Assembly: GCA_016929415.1 (NCBI GenBank)
Contig: JAFGIW010000117.1
Location: forward strand, 1 to 64,000
DNA length: 64,000 nucleotides
From: Chitinispirillaceae bacterium
GTDB lineage: Bacteria > Fibrobacterota > Chitinivibrionia > Chitinivibrionales > Chitinispirillaceae
Reading direction: 5' to 3'
Shown one piece after another: positions 8,388-17,866 of this stretch (position 1 is the stretch's first letter; every line of letters begins with the position of its first letter). Below the pieces are notes generated by a model. The model saw only the letters and a program-made list of their open reading frames with translations, ran no database searches and was not told where the DNA came from. The translations under genes and the position numbers were made by a program.

Positions 8388-9812
8388 ATGAGAGTTTTAC
8401 TAATCAATCCGCCCAGAAATAACGAAATTATAGGTAACAATCCTAATGCTCTTGAAGAGAGTCGGGGATACAATCCCCCGCTCGGCATTTTATTTTTGGC
8501 GGGATATCTACAAGAGCATACGGAGCACTCGGTAAAAATAATGGACGCGCAAGCGGAAAAACTCTCTTGGGCGGAAATTGGTGCAAGAATCGCGAACGCA
8601 AAACCGGATATCGTTGGTTTGACCGTAATGACACAAACCCTTATAGATGTAATGCGTATCGTTGAGATATCACACGTTAAGGCACCTAGGGCGAAAGTGG
8701 TGCTAGGCGGTCCACATGTTCACTTGTTTCCCGGAGAGACCATTACACTACCCGGTATTGACTACGTAGTGTTGGGGGAAGGAGAAAGAACATTCAGGGA
8801 GCTAGTCGATAAATTAGAGGCAAAAGATGATTTGGAAAACATATCCGGGCTTGTTTTTAAAAGAGGTAGAAAGATAATCAATACAGGATTTCCGGAAATG
8901 GTAAATGATTTAGATGCGTTGTCTTTTCCCGCACGCAATCTTACGGATGTGAAACTCTATGATTCCGTGCTGATGCCTCGTAGTCCAGTTACAACATTAT
9001 TCACCAGCCGCGGTTGCCCCTATGTATGTTCTTTTTGCGACAGACCTCATCTCGGAAAGAAATTTCGGGCTAGAAGCGCGGATAACGTTATCGCAGAAAT
9101 AGAGGAATGCAAGCGTCTTGGAATACGGGATTTCTTGATATATGATGATACATTTACCGTACGGCGCGATAGGGTTTTCGATATTTGCCGCAAAATTATA
9201 GATAATAAACTGGATATCCATTTTGATGCCAGAGCTCGTATCGATACAGTAGATGATGAGATACTGCGACTCATGAAGGAGGCAGGATGCCAAGGTATTC
9301 ACTATGGTGTGGAAGCGGGAACAGAGAAAATATTGAGAGTGTTACGAAAAGGAATAACCCTGGAACAGGCCGAGGATGTTTTTCGATTAACTCATCGCAT
9401 AGGAATCAAGACACTAGCGTACTTTATGATTGGTTCGCCGTCTGAGACAAAAGAGGATATTGAAGAGACCTTCAGGTTTGCAAAAAAGCTAGACTCAGAT
9501 TATATGCACCTCACAATTTTAACTCCGTTTCCCGGGACAGAAATATATAGAAGAGGAATGGAATCCGGCGTTATAAAAACTGATGTATGGCGTGAGTTCG
9601 CGAAAAACCCTCATCTCGGGTTTATTCCACCATACTGGTCGGAAAACTTTTCACTTGAGGAATTGAAATCCCTGCTCATACAGGGATATAAGGAATTTTA
9701 CAGACGCCCGGCGTATCTTTTTAAAAGAACTCTAGAGGTGAGAAATTGTAGGGAATTTGGACGTAAGTTTAGAGCGGGAATTCGATTGCTTACGATGAGA
9801 AGCCGGCAATGA
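8388..9812 (+). CDS. B12-binding radical SAM enzyme (first of two)
   Basis: 474 residues. An N-terminal Rossmann-like cobalamin-binding domain (about 1-145) contains VLLINPP, VLGGPHVHLFPGE and VVLGEGE, but not the DxHxxG histidine. The radical SAM barrel follows with the [4Fe-4S] cysteines Cys210, Cys214 and Cys217 (CPYVCSFC) and a YGVEAGTEKIL motif. This is the class B methyltransferase/lipid-modifying architecture. The C-terminal 100 residues form a family-specific helical domain. Its position between a polyprenyl-phosphate sugar synthase and a flippase-like protein suggests that it modifies a lipid-linked sugar or the lipid itself; no substrate can be read from the sequence. Its stop overlaps the next start by four bases (ATGA). 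Confidence 0.85.
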   Translation: MRVLLINPPRNNEIIGNNPNALEESRGYNPPLGILFLAGYLQEHTEHSVKIMDAQAEKLSWAEIGARIANAKPDIVGLTVMTQTLIDVMRIVEISHVKAPRAKVVLGGPHVHLFPGETITLPGIDYVVLGEGERTFRELVDKLEAKDDLENISGLVFKRGRKIINTGFPEMVNDLDALSFPARNLTDVKLYDSVLMPRSPVTTLFTSRGCPYVCSFCDRPHLGKKFRARSADNVIAEIEECKRLGIRDFLIYDDTFTVRRDRVFDICRKIIDNKLDIHFDARARIDTVDDEILRLMKEAGCQGIHYGVEAGTEKILRVLRKGITLEQAEDVFRLTHRIGIKTLAYFMIGSPSETKEDIEETFRFAKKLDSDYMHLTILTPFPGTEIYRRGMESGVIKTDVWREFAKNPHLGFIPPYWSENFSLEELKSLLIQGYKEFYRRPAYLFKRTLEVRNCREFGRKFRAGIRLLTMRSRQ

Positions 9813-11257
9813 AAATACTATTTATAAATCCGCCCTATACATCTTTAGCAGGGATTGCTGAGTCTGCGGGACACATGATGCCATTGTGTTTCGGTTATAT
9901 AACCGCGTACTGCAAGGATCGAATTGAAGATTTGGAAATTAAAATACTGGACGCGGAAGCTAAGGGAATAGGATTCGAAGAAATACAGAATACAATATAT
10001 CAATATAGCCCCCAATTAGTTGGAATTACTGTACCAACTCCGACTCTGAATTATGCATACAGAATCGCTCATGAAGCTAAAAAGATAAATAAGAAAGTGA
10101 ATATCGTATTTGGAGGAATACATCCTACGGTGATGCCGGAAAAGACGATTGAAGACAGTAGAGATGTGGATTTCGTTGTAGTAGGAGAAGGTGAGGAAAC
10201 TATGTACCGACTCCTTATAGAAATGAGAAAAAGTAGGCCGGATTACGGAAATGTGGAAGGTATATTGTTCAGGAGTGATAATGAAATAGTAAAAAATCCA
10301 AGACGAGAACTTATTGAAGATCTGGATACAATACCGATACCAGCAAGGCATCTGTACGAGTTGGAATATTATCGATCTGCCCCAACTAAGAAAGTGAGCA
10401 ATGAACTTGCAACCCCCATACTAACATCCCGTGGATGCAGTCACGATTGTATCCATTGTCCGTCAAAATCAATATGGCGTCAAAAAGTAAGGTATCGCTC
10501 GACAAGTAATGTAGTGGATGAGATACAACTATGCGTTGAGAAGTATAATTTTAAAGAATTCAATTTTTTCGATGACACTTTTACTTTAAACAAAAAACGA
10601 GCTATGAGAATAGTTGAGGAAATCATAAATAGAAAGCTGAATATATATTGGATATGTTTCGCGAGAACCAATACAATAGACAGAGAATTAGTAGAGAAAA
10701 TGAAGGAAGCAGGTTGCAGAAAAATATCATTCGGATTAGAATCCGGAAATCAAAAAATACTCGATAAAATGAGAAAAAGGACAACTCTTGAGAAAGGAAG
10801 AAGCGCTGTTGGAATAGTCAGAGAAGCAGGCATACCTGTTCACGGGAGCTTTATGCTTGGTAATGTTGGCGAAACAGAAGATACAATAAGGGATACAATA
10901 GCGTATGCAACAAGTCTCGATTTGGATAATGCAACTTTTTTTATTACTACGCCATTCCCAGGAACGGATTTATTCAAAATAGCTATGGAAGAAGGAAATA
11001 TTACGAAAACCACACCATGGGAGGCATTCGCGCCTTTAACAGACGTTAGTCCCATTCTTGTGCAGAAAGAAATCGGGCCAGACCGTCTAGTTTATTGGCA
11101 AAAACGGGCGTTCAGACAGTTTTATTTGAGACCCAAATATATAAAAAAGAAAATGAAGATGTTACTATCTGTGCAAGGAGTAAAGAATTTACTCGAAGGA
11201 CTAAGAGTATTTTGGAGAATAATGAGAAAAGATAGATACAAGAAGAATAATGAGTAG
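9809..11257 (+). CDS. B12-binding radical SAM enzyme (second of two)
   Basis: 482 residues, same architecture as the preceding protein and clearly paralogous: FINPPY, FGGIHPTVMPE and VVGEGEE in the cobalamin domain, then Cys210, Cys214 and Cys217 (CSHDCIHC) at the same positions, and FGLESGNQKIL. The sequences have diverged substantially, so two successive or distinct modifications are more likely than redundancy. It is translationally coupled to the upstream gene by an ATGA overlap and overlaps the flippase-like gene by eight bases. Ile/Lys/Asn-rich with many ATA and AGA codons, the most AT-biased gene of the cassette. Confidence 0.85.
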   Translation: MKILFINPPYTSLAGIAESAGHMMPLCFGYITAYCKDRIEDLEIKILDAEAKGIGFEEIQNTIYQYSPQLVGITVPTPTLNYAYRIAHEAKKINKKVNIVFGGIHPTVMPEKTIEDSRDVDFVVVGEGEETMYRLLIEMRKSRPDYGNVEGILFRSDNEIVKNPRRELIEDLDTIPIPARHLYELEYYRSAPTKKVSNELATPILTSRGCSHDCIHCPSKSIWRQKVRYRSTSNVVDEIQLCVEKYNFKEFNFFDDTFTLNKKRAMRIVEEIINRKLNIYWICFARTNTIDRELVEKMKEAGCRKISFGLESGNQKILDKMRKRTTLEKGRSAVGIVREAGIPVHGSFMLGNVGETEDTIRDTIAYATSLDLDNATFFITTPFPGTDLFKIAMEEGNITKTTPWEAFAPLTDVSPILVQKEIGPDRLVYWQKRAFRQFYLRPKYIKKKMKMLLSVQGVKNLLEGLRVFWRIMRKDRYKKNNE

Positions 11258-12206
11258 ACCTTCAAATAGATGGTCAATTATTAAGAAATTTGGCCCATAC
11301 ATCATTACAGCAGTAATTTTAGCCGTCCTATTTTGGAAAATAAGCCCAAAAAAAATTGTTGACGGAATTTCACAAGCTGACTTGATCATGGGGACAGTCG
11401 CCTTTTTTATGTCTGTAGTTTTTGTGTTATTTGCCGGGATTAAAATGAAAATAATCCTTTCGGAGATGGGATATAACATATCATTGAGCGAAGCCTTTGC
11501 CTTGACAATTGCCACATATCCTTTAAACGTTGTTATCCCATCAAAGGGGGGGGATTTTGCGAAAAGTTGGTTTCTGAGCGATAAAATATCGTTATCAGAA
11601 GGGATAAGCGTTGTGTTGGCTGAACGCATAGTAGATATCGCAATGCTTGTGGCGTTTGCGATAGTGGGAGCTCTCGTAGCGGGGATCTACGAATTACTCT
11701 GGATTGCCGTACTTTTTGTAATAGGTTTAACAGGTATTTTCATCATCATTATAAAAACGGAAACTAATAAATTACGTTCAAGATATTTAAGAAAGCTGAA
11801 TAATTTGCGGATGTCGCTCCGAACCATTTTCAAAAATCGCAGGCGATTGATTCTCGTATGTTTGATTAGTATGGGAATATGGGTAGGGAGCGCGGTGCAA
11901 GTGTACGTCATTTTTAAGGCGTTGGGAACCACCGTACCTATCGGTTATACTTGTGCCGCGACCTCCGTCGCAATATTTATTGGCTTTTTACCCGTGACCA
12001 TCGCGGGAATGGGTACAAGAGACGCTGCGTTTGTATTGCTATACTCGGAATACGCATCAGAGGCAAACAGTCTCGCCGCGGGGATGCTTTATACATTGTT
12101 TAGGTATTGGGGGTTGGCGGCTTTGGGCCTTCCGTTCCTATATAGGATACACAAGAAAAACCAAAAAAGCGTAAATGAAATAACGTCAAAAACACAAATG
12201 GAATAA
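11250..12206 (+). CDS. Flippase-like membrane protein (UPF0104 / LPG synthase TM family)
   Basis: 318-residue integral membrane protein with about eight segments. It shows the family's patterns: PSKGGDFAKSWFLSDK near 91-106, an AERIVDIAM segment, and GMGTRDAAFVLLYSEY near 250-265. Members are annotated as lysylphosphatidylglycerol synthase transmembrane domain or AglD-type proteins and occur beside polyprenyl-phosphate glycosyltransferases, where a lipid-flipping role is presumed. It overlaps the radical SAM gene by eight bases and closes the cassette; its stop faces the methyltransferase stop with one base between. A G8 run at 11546-11553 lies inside the coding region. Confidence 0.8.
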   Translation: MSRPSNRWSIIKKFGPYIITAVILAVLFWKISPKKIVDGISQADLIMGTVAFFMSVVFVLFAGIKMKIILSEMGYNISLSEAFALTIATYPLNVVIPSKGGDFAKSWFLSDKISLSEGISVVLAERIVDIAMLVAFAIVGALVAGIYELLWIAVLFVIGLTGIFIIIIKTETNKLRSRYLRKLNNLRMSLRTIFKNRRRLILVCLISMGIWVGSAVQVYVIFKALGTTVPIGYTCAATSVAIFIGFLPVTIAGMGTRDAAFVLLYSEYASEANSLAAGMLYTLFRYWGLAALGLPFLYRIHKKNQKSVNEITSKTQME

Positions 12207-12207
12207 G

Positions 12208-12879
12208 TTAGACCTTTTTTGCAATTAAGAAGTTTGTTATTCCAAATGCAAAAGGGAAATTGAACCTCTTAATTAAGGGAAGAAGAAAAGTAGGAGTTTT
12301 ATTGGGAACCAGCATTCCAAAAGAAAAGGCGTCTTCTATAAACAGTCCGTTATTCCGCGCCAAGCGTTGTAAGTAGGATAGGGAAAAGTGCAGCGCCTTG
12401 CGTTCTTCTTTAACGATGGCTGAAAAAAGGAACATCAGAGGATTGTTTCTATTAGGCTCAAGTATAACAACCCACTTACGGCTTGTTCGTTTCATCTCTC
12501 GGATAACCTTGTCGATATTATCCACATGGTGAAGTAAAGCATGGCAAAAAACAACATCAAAGGAATCATCATCAAACTCCAATTGATGCGCGTTCATGAC
12601 TCGCTTTTTAAGGACAGGATTAAGGGCGATCATTTTTTCAGAAAAATCAATTCCGGTGGTGTCGCATATTTTATCAAAATGGCAGGTGAAAAAACCGTTG
12701 CCGCATCCGACGTCCAGGAGGCGAGTAGAACTCGTTATGGATACGGTTTTCCGTATTTGAGAGATTTTTGGCAAAACATAATCGAGGACAACCGGATGAT
12801 TGGCATCCCGGCGTTTTTCTAGTGAATCGCGTTTCCAATATTGTTTCTGGGTTTCAAGAAATTTAGAGTTTTCTGTCAT
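12208..12879 (-). CDS. Class I SAM-dependent methyltransferase
   Basis: 223 residues with the Rossmann methyltransferase motif I LLDVGCGNG (54-62), motif II around TGIDFSEKM and FDVVFCHALLHHVDN as post-motif. It resembles the UbiE/Methyltransf_11 group. The substrate is unknown; convergent neighbours and the sugar-lipid context point to a small-molecule or lipid target rather than RNA or protein. It is AT-rich like the cassette opposite and may belong to the same transferred segment. Confidence 0.85.
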   Translation of the reverse strand: MTENSKFLETQKQYWKRDSLEKRRDANHPVVLDYVLPKISQIRKTVSITSSTRLLDVGCGNGFFTCHFDKICDTTGIDFSEKMIALNPVLKKRVMNAHQLEFDDDSFDVVFCHALLHHVDNIDKVIREMKRTSRKWVVILEPNRNNPLMFLFSAIVKEERKALHFSLSYLQRLARNNGLFIEDAFSFGMLVPNKTPTFLLPLIKRFNFPFAFGITNFLIAKKV

Positions 12880-12945
12880 TGGCGATAGCTCGTAAAATAC
12901 GCGTTTTGAACATTGCCGGTTCTTTTCCAGGATAAGTCCGAGGGG

Positions 12946-14505
12946 TCATTTCCGGCTCCACCGATAAAGTAATAGAGGCCCTTTTTGCGAAGGATATGTT
13001 TTTTCCAGCAGAAAAGAGACATTTGAAAAACGGCTTAAAACATCCTTCCAGGGAGTATTATAATACCCGCTTAAAACCATGAAGCCGGAGTGGACCGACG
13101 CAGGCAGCGTGTTGAAAAATGATGGCTCGTTCAGGGCCGGACTGCCGACAAGGGGATTTACCGTGATAATTGAATTTGAAAAAACACGCAGGGGCTCGCT
13201 TAATTTCCTGCCGTTTGCGGAAGCAAGATCCCCGCAGAATATTGTTTTCGCGGGTTTCAGATAATAGGCCAAGGGAAACGAAGACATCGGATCAGCAATG
13301 ACATAGACGCCGTCATGAGTGCCCGACAACGAATCGATTGCCCTGGAGACTGAACGATACGGGGGGTAAATCTGGTTCTTTACGTTATAAATTTTGACGA
13401 ATCCGACACAATTCACCACCGCCATTCCGGTAAGAAAAAGCAGAAACATCCTTTTCCCCCGGACTAGGCAGTTTCCCGCCATCAGTCCGAAAAGCAAAAC
13501 GAGAAAATGGTGCATATACATCGGGTGGACGGTGGGGAATTTCCAGCCCAAAAGGCTGTGCACGAAGAACGTTCCGGAAAAGGAGGTGATGACGAGCAGC
13601 TCGGCCCTGGAAATCGTTCCATTGCGCAGTTTCTGCAGGACCGACATTGCGGCAACTCCAAAATAAAAAGCCGCGAACAACAGCGCCGCGGCCACAGCGG
13701 GCGTTATTTGCGAAAGAGAATGATATTTGGGCAGAGCACTCCCCAGCAGCGCCTTGAATACAACGAAAGGAATGCCTATTGCCCATTGTGCGATAAGATA
13801 CTCTTTGCTGCCCCCCGTCTGAAGCGCCAGTTGTTTGACGAACATCGGCGCCATCAGCGCACCGGCGATAACCGTCGATGCGAAAAGAACGCTCCACGCG
13901 GCGAACATTTTTTTCTCCTTCGGGATGAAAATAAACCCGGAAAGCAATACCGTCCCCACCCAGAAAAAAGCGTAGTAATGGGTACAGCCAAGCGCAAAAA
14001 TCAGGACGATACCGCCAGCGGTCTTAACCTTTGAATAACGTTTGACCAGTGAAAGCACCGTTAAGAGGAACAACAATGAAAGCAGGCATAAAAGCGCATA
14101 CGGCCGCGGCCATCGGATTACTTCGATATGATAGCTTGAGGTGACATAAAGCAGGGTGCCTATAAAGGCCGTTGTTCTTGACTGGAAAGTAACGAAAATA
14201 AGGTAGAATAGTATGGCCGAAAGCGCGCCGAACAGCGGCGAAAGAAAACGGAGTCCGTACTCTGAACTGCCGGCAAGCCGACAGGTATACCTTTCTATAA
14301 TAAAATATAAGGGAGGATGGCTCTCAAACCGTTCAAGAGAGGCTACGAGACCGCTTATTGAATTGCAGCGGAGATGATAGGCGGTCAGGGCTTCATCGAA
14401 CCAGACCGAATGGTCAGCCAGCTTATAGTACCCGAGACCGAGAGCAATCAGCACCAGTGTCGCGATCATCGCGGCCTGGACGATTCGACCATTGTTTTTC
14501 ATCAT
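12946..14505 (-). CDS. Membrane glycosyltransferase, GT39/PMT-like
   Basis: 519-residue polytopic membrane protein. The first periplasmic loop has the GT-C acidic pair in DHSVWFDEALTAYH (Asp37, Glu38) and the following FESHPPLYFIIERY motif, typical of PMT/DUF2723-like glycosyltransferases. Eleven or so membrane segments follow and a soluble C-terminal domain (about 400-519). Start 14505 was chosen because the ATG overlaps the stop of the upstream GT2 gene as ATGA, implying translational coupling; an in-frame start at 14517 also exists. With the upstream GT2 it forms a donor-synthase/transferase pair, the second of this kind within 10 kb. Base composition here is normal for the window. Confidence 0.75.
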   Translation of the reverse strand: MMKNNGRIVQAAMIATLVLIALGLGYYKLADHSVWFDEALTAYHLRCNSISGLVASLERFESHPPLYFIIERYTCRLAGSSEYGLRFLSPLFGALSAILFYLIFVTFQSRTTAFIGTLLYVTSSYHIEVIRWPRPYALLCLLSLLFLLTVLSLVKRYSKVKTAGGIVLIFALGCTHYYAFFWVGTVLLSGFIFIPKEKKMFAAWSVLFASTVIAGALMAPMFVKQLALQTGGSKEYLIAQWAIGIPFVVFKALLGSALPKYHSLSQITPAVAAALLFAAFYFGVAAMSVLQKLRNGTISRAELLVITSFSGTFFVHSLLGWKFPTVHPMYMHHFLVLLFGLMAGNCLVRGKRMFLLFLTGMAVVNCVGFVKIYNVKNQIYPPYRSVSRAIDSLSGTHDGVYVIADPMSSFPLAYYLKPAKTIFCGDLASANGRKLSEPLRVFSNSIITVNPLVGSPALNEPSFFNTLPASVHSGFMVLSGYYNTPWKDVLSRFSNVSFLLEKTYPSQKGPLLLYRWSRK

Positions 14506-15545
14506 GGTTCCATGCATGATTTGCTAGAGGAAGAAAAAACGCGATCAACGACGAAATCCGGTCGCTTGACGGTATTCGCAAAAATCCGGAAAATGTATTC
14601 TCCGAGAATGCTGATTGAAACCAACTGGACCCCGCCGATAAAACAGACGGTCATGTTCGTCGAAGCCCAGCCCGCTATCGCCGTATGCGAAACCAATTTG
14701 CAGTACAGGATGGCAATGACAAAGGAACCTGCGATCAAAAGCATGGCTGAGCCGAGAAAAAAGGAAACCTGTAGCGGGATGCGCGTGTAATTGAAAATGC
14801 CGTCGAGTCCAAGCTTTACCAATTTAAAAAACGACATTTTCGGTTTTCCGCCAAACCGCGCGTCCCGATGATAATAATAGGGGGCCTGTTTGAATCCGCA
14901 CCAGGCCCGCAGTCCCGGGAAATATCGGTTGCTTTCGCCACACGAGCGCAGTGAGACAACGACTTTTTTGTCAAGAAGTGAAAAATTGCCGGCCTGGGAT
15001 GGAATGGCTTTTGCCACCAGAAGTTGCTGGACCGAATAAAATACGCTGAATAGCAGTTTTCTTAAGAACGTGTCATTCCGGGACAGTTTCACCGTATAAA
15101 CAATGTCGTTTCCCTGTTCCCATAAATAAATAAGGTCCGGGATCAGCTCGGGCGGGTCCTGAAGATCACCATCCAGAATAATGAAGACATCCCCCTTGGC
15201 ATGGAATAAACAGGCGCTCACTGATGCCTGAAGGCCGAAATTGCGCGATAGGCCGATGACCCGCAGATGCGGGTCGCTTGGAGTCTGGTTAACCAGATAT
15301 TCGCGGGTCCCATCGGTCGAACCGTCATCCACAAGAACGATTTCATAGTTATAATCAAGCGTTTTTCCGACAGCCGACAGCCGTCGGTATAATTCGTGAA
15401 CGCAGGATATTTCGTTATATACAGGAGCGGCGAGTGAAACAAGCATATTTTTTTTGTCGCCGTTTTTGCCGACAACGGATTTCTCCATTCCCGCTTTGAA
15501 GGTAGCCGCCGACGTTGTTTTTTTGTCAATAGATCCTGTTGTCAT
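14502..15545 (-). CDS. GT2 glycosyltransferase, ArnC/GtrB/DPM1-like
   Basis: 347 residues. The GT-A domain shows APVYNE (40-45), VDDGSTDGT (72-80) and LDGDLQDPPE (124-133), the latter typical of undecaprenyl-phosphate sugar transferases such as ArnC and GtrB. Two C-terminal membrane segments (about 255-285 and 295-325) match the family. The first 33 residues are extra and polar, so the true start may be the Met at residue 20 or 34. It likely makes the polyprenyl-phosphate sugar used by the GT-C protein encoded immediately downstream. Confidence 0.85.
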   Translation of the reverse strand: MTTGSIDKKTTSAATFKAGMEKSVVGKNGDKKNMLVSLAAPVYNEISCVHELYRRLSAVGKTLDYNYEIVLVDDGSTDGTREYLVNQTPSDPHLRVIGLSRNFGLQASVSACLFHAKGDVFIILDGDLQDPPELIPDLIYLWEQGNDIVYTVKLSRNDTFLRKLLFSVFYSVQQLLVAKAIPSQAGNFSLLDKKVVVSLRSCGESNRYFPGLRAWCGFKQAPYYYHRDARFGGKPKMSFFKLVKLGLDGIFNYTRIPLQVSFFLGSAMLLIAGSFVIAILYCKLVSHTAIAGWASTNMTVCFIGGVQLVSISILGEYIFRIFANTVKRPDFVVDRVFSSSSKSCMEP

Positions 15546-16103
15546 ATAATTCCTTATGACCGTTTTTGCCGAAGCGGAGCGGGGCCGCCTCGGTAGTTCT
15601 TATATGGGCCGCACTATTAATATACGCGCAGATTGATTTTCTTAACATACGATTTCCCAACAATACGACTACACCATTCAAGCTGAAAATAAATATCATG
15701 ATTGCTGAAATGCAAGAAACACACCGTTAGGGACGATGGTATGGTCGCCACACCGCGCCTACTTGCTTTAACTTGCTACGAAGGAGCACCTTACGCAGCA
15801 GAAGCGGAGCTGACAGCCCGTACATATCTTGGAACCGCTCGGGATATACTTTCTTGAACTCATCGGGGGAAATCGGTTTGACGGTTGTCGCACAGTGCCG
15901 CCTCAAGCGCTCCGGTTAAGCATCCGGCAGGATTTTTCCTTGCCGCAAGCATCACGGCGCGATCGTCCACCCGAGGCGATGTATGATTCCCATACCCCGC
16001 GCCGCAGGAATACTCGTAGTATTTTGAGGATGCGTTGAGTGAGGACGGCCCGAGATGACGGGCAGTCCAGGGCCGCAGTAGAAAAGTTTATGAATAATTC
16101 GGT
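15546..16103. pseudogene. Gene-poor stretch with possible minus-strand gene remnant
   Basis: No intact gene. On the minus strand an open stretch ending near 15874 (its last residues read CLTGALEAALCDNRQTDFP) is followed in another frame, to a stop at 15727, by an open stretch containing DEFKKVYPERFQDMYG and VWRPYHRP. Both have protein-like composition and have no start of their own, which is what a frameshifted, decayed gene looks like. I cannot name the family. The stretch nearest 15546-15720 is AT-rich and holds the upstream region of the GT2 gene. Confidence 0.3.
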
Positions 16104-16817
16104 CTAAGGATTCGATTTCGCCCATCGCTCCCGGTGGTTTACATAGCGCTCCTGGTTGTGCAGGACGCGCCGGGTGTCTCGCCTGATAAAAAAAATGTAG
16201 AAGTCGATCAAATCGCGATCGATCGTGGTCTGCTGCCAGTAGTCCACGCGGCAGCTGTCACCCTGCGGCGTGATTTCGTAGTAGCCTTGCGACGAACGCA
16301 CCGTGGGAACGATCGAGCTGCCGCTGGTGGAACATGCCTCCATGGTGAAGCGCACGCGCCTGGCAATCGTGTCGGCGCTGCGGTTGAAGCGCAGGCGAAG
16401 CTTCGAGATAATGTAGCTGTAGGTGTACACGATACGGTTGTGCAGTAGCGCCGAATCCATGACCTCCATGTGCAGGTTGGCGCGTTTCATGCAGGCGACG
16501 ATGTGGGCTGGCTGTAAAAATGCCTGAAGCAGGCTCTCCGGAGGGCAATCGGTCGTAAATGAGTACGTTACCGTGTACGTTGGCCCCGCCCACACGAGGT
16601 TCAGCCTGCTGTCCGCAGGCTCGTCGCCGGCACGAACGTAAGCTGCAAGCAGCACCACCAGGATTGCTCCTCCCGCTCTTTCCACACTCAATCCCCTGCT
16701 TTGCATCACTGCAACTGCACTGCGCGAGATGAAAACAGGTGTTCTGATGATTGAAATGCAAGGATTGAAGAACTCATAATCGACGGCTTTTCCGGAATAC
16801 CCCAATCTTGGCCTCAC
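16104..16817 (-). CDS. Secreted hypothetical protein, SRPBCC/START-like
   Basis: About 200 mature residues. The pattern of strands (TYTVTYSFTTDCPPESLLQAF, an IVYTYSYIISKLRLRFNR hairpin, GYYEITPQGDSCRVDYWQQT) and a long C-terminal helix resembles SRPBCC lipid-binding folds, but no family was recognised. The start is uncertain. A GTG at 16817 overlaps the GH16 stop; an ATG at 16703 gives a better signal peptide (MQSRGLSVERAGGAILVVLLAAYVRA). It lies directly after the GH16 gene, probably in the same transcript. Confidence 0.55.
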   Translation of the reverse strand: MRPRLGYSGKAVDYEFFNPCISIIRTPVFISRSAVAVMQSRGLSVERAGGAILVVLLAAYVRAGDEPADSRLNLVWAGPTYTVTYSFTTDCPPESLLQAFLQPAHIVACMKRANLHMEVMDSALLHNRIVYTYSYIISKLRLRFNRSADTIARRVRFTMEACSTSGSSIVPTVRSSQGYYEITPQGDSCRVDYWQQTTIDRDLIDFYIFFIRRDTRRVLHNQERYVNHRERWAKSNP

Positions 16818-17866
16818 CGCAACGCCGTGAAGCGGATCACCCGCTGCACCGCGCCGTCGTTTACCACCGCAACATAGCCTCCCGGCGGCAGTGTGACCGC
16901 GCGGCCGTCGAGCGATGCCGATGACCGGCCGAAACAGTGCGCAACCGGTTTCCCGTCAATTGAGAAGATCCTGATCGCGAATGCCGCGGGGTGCTCCGTG
17001 CGGACGGCCAGCCGATTGTTGCTCCAGGTCACGGACGGTTGCCGATGCGACGTCCCCTTTGCGGGAGCGTTGACCGCGGTCGGATTGTATTTATATACCC
17101 GCACGTAGTCGATGACCATTTCCGCCGGACAGATTCCCTCATCAACCCCCTGCTGACCTCCCCAGGTTCCGCCCACGGCGATATTGAGGAGCAGATGGAA
17201 ACGCTTGTCGAAGGGCCAGACCTTGGAATCGGCGCTCTCATTTTTGAACGAAAAAGTCTTTTTATTGTCTGCAAAAAAGACCAGGCTGTCCTCGTACCAT
17301 TCGAGCGCGTAGACGACAAACGCGGTATACGGATCGGCAAGTCTGGCGCTGGCGCCCTTACTCGTTCCGATCGAATGGTTGTACGATTCGGTATGGATGG
17401 TGAAATGGACGATGTTGGGTTCGAAACCGACATTTTCCATGATGTCGATTTCCCCGCTTTTCGGCCATCCTCCGTAAGTGTTATCCGTCGGAAGCATCCA
17501 GATCGCAGGCCAGAGACCGATGCCCTTCGGCAGTTTTGCGGCGATTTCAAAACGGCCGTAGAGCCAGTCGCCTTTATTTTTCGTGATCAGGCGGGCTGAT
17601 GAGTAATTGTTCTGCCCGACCTTCTCCTTGAGCGCGATGATGGTCAGAACACCGTTTCCAACCCGTGCGTTATCAGTGTCTTCTTTGGTATAATTCTGCA
17701 GTTCCTGGTTCCCCCAACCGCTCCCTCCGACATCATACCCCCACTTTGTTTTTTCGGGCAGCCCGGTGTAATCGAATTCATCCGACCAGACAGGCTCCCA
17801 TTGGGAAGAGGCGGAGAAGAAGAGAAGGGAGGCGAGGATCGTTGCTGCAAAAATAACCCGGTTCAT
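16814..17866 (-). CDS. GH16 endo-beta-1,3(4)-glucanase (laminarinase-like)
   Basis: Secreted endo-glucanase of 350 residues. A signal peptide (MNRVIFAATILASLLFFSASS) precedes a GH16 jelly-roll domain of about 230 residues. The catalytic signature GEIDIMENVG is intact (nucleophile Glu139, Asp141, acid/base Glu144), preceded by LWPAIWMLP. Strands WSDEFDYTG and YGRFEIAAKLPKG are typical of bacterial laminarinases and lichenases. A C-terminal tail of about 75 residues (FAIRIFSIDGKPV, PPGGYVAVVN) is of the Por/type IX sorting kind. Start 17866 has AAGGAA just upstream; a longer open frame to 18040 is rejected because it would bury the signal peptide. First gene of a short operon. Confidence 0.9.
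   Translation of the reverse strand: MNRVIFAATILASLLFFSASSQWEPVWSDEFDYTGLPEKTKWGYDVGGSGWGNQELQNYTKEDTDNARVGNGVLTIIALKEKVGQNNYSSARLITKNKGDWLYGRFEIAAKLPKGIGLWPAIWMLPTDNTYGGWPKSGEIDIMENVGFEPNIVHFTIHTESYNHSIGTSKGASARLADPYTAFVVYALEWYEDSLVFFADNKKTFSFKNESADSKVWPFDKRFHLLLNIAVGGTWGGQQGVDEGICPAEMVIDYVRVYKYNPTAVNAPAKGTSHRQPSVTWSNNRLAVRTEHPAAFAIRIFSIDGKPVAHCFGRSSASLDGRAVTLPPGGYVAVVNDGAVQRVIRFTALR

Noticed and set aside
16126-16448. Plus-strand open frames opposite the SRPBCC-like gene and similar long frames opposite GC-rich genes
   Set aside because: They mirror the codon bias of the real gene on the other strand and lack ribosome sites.
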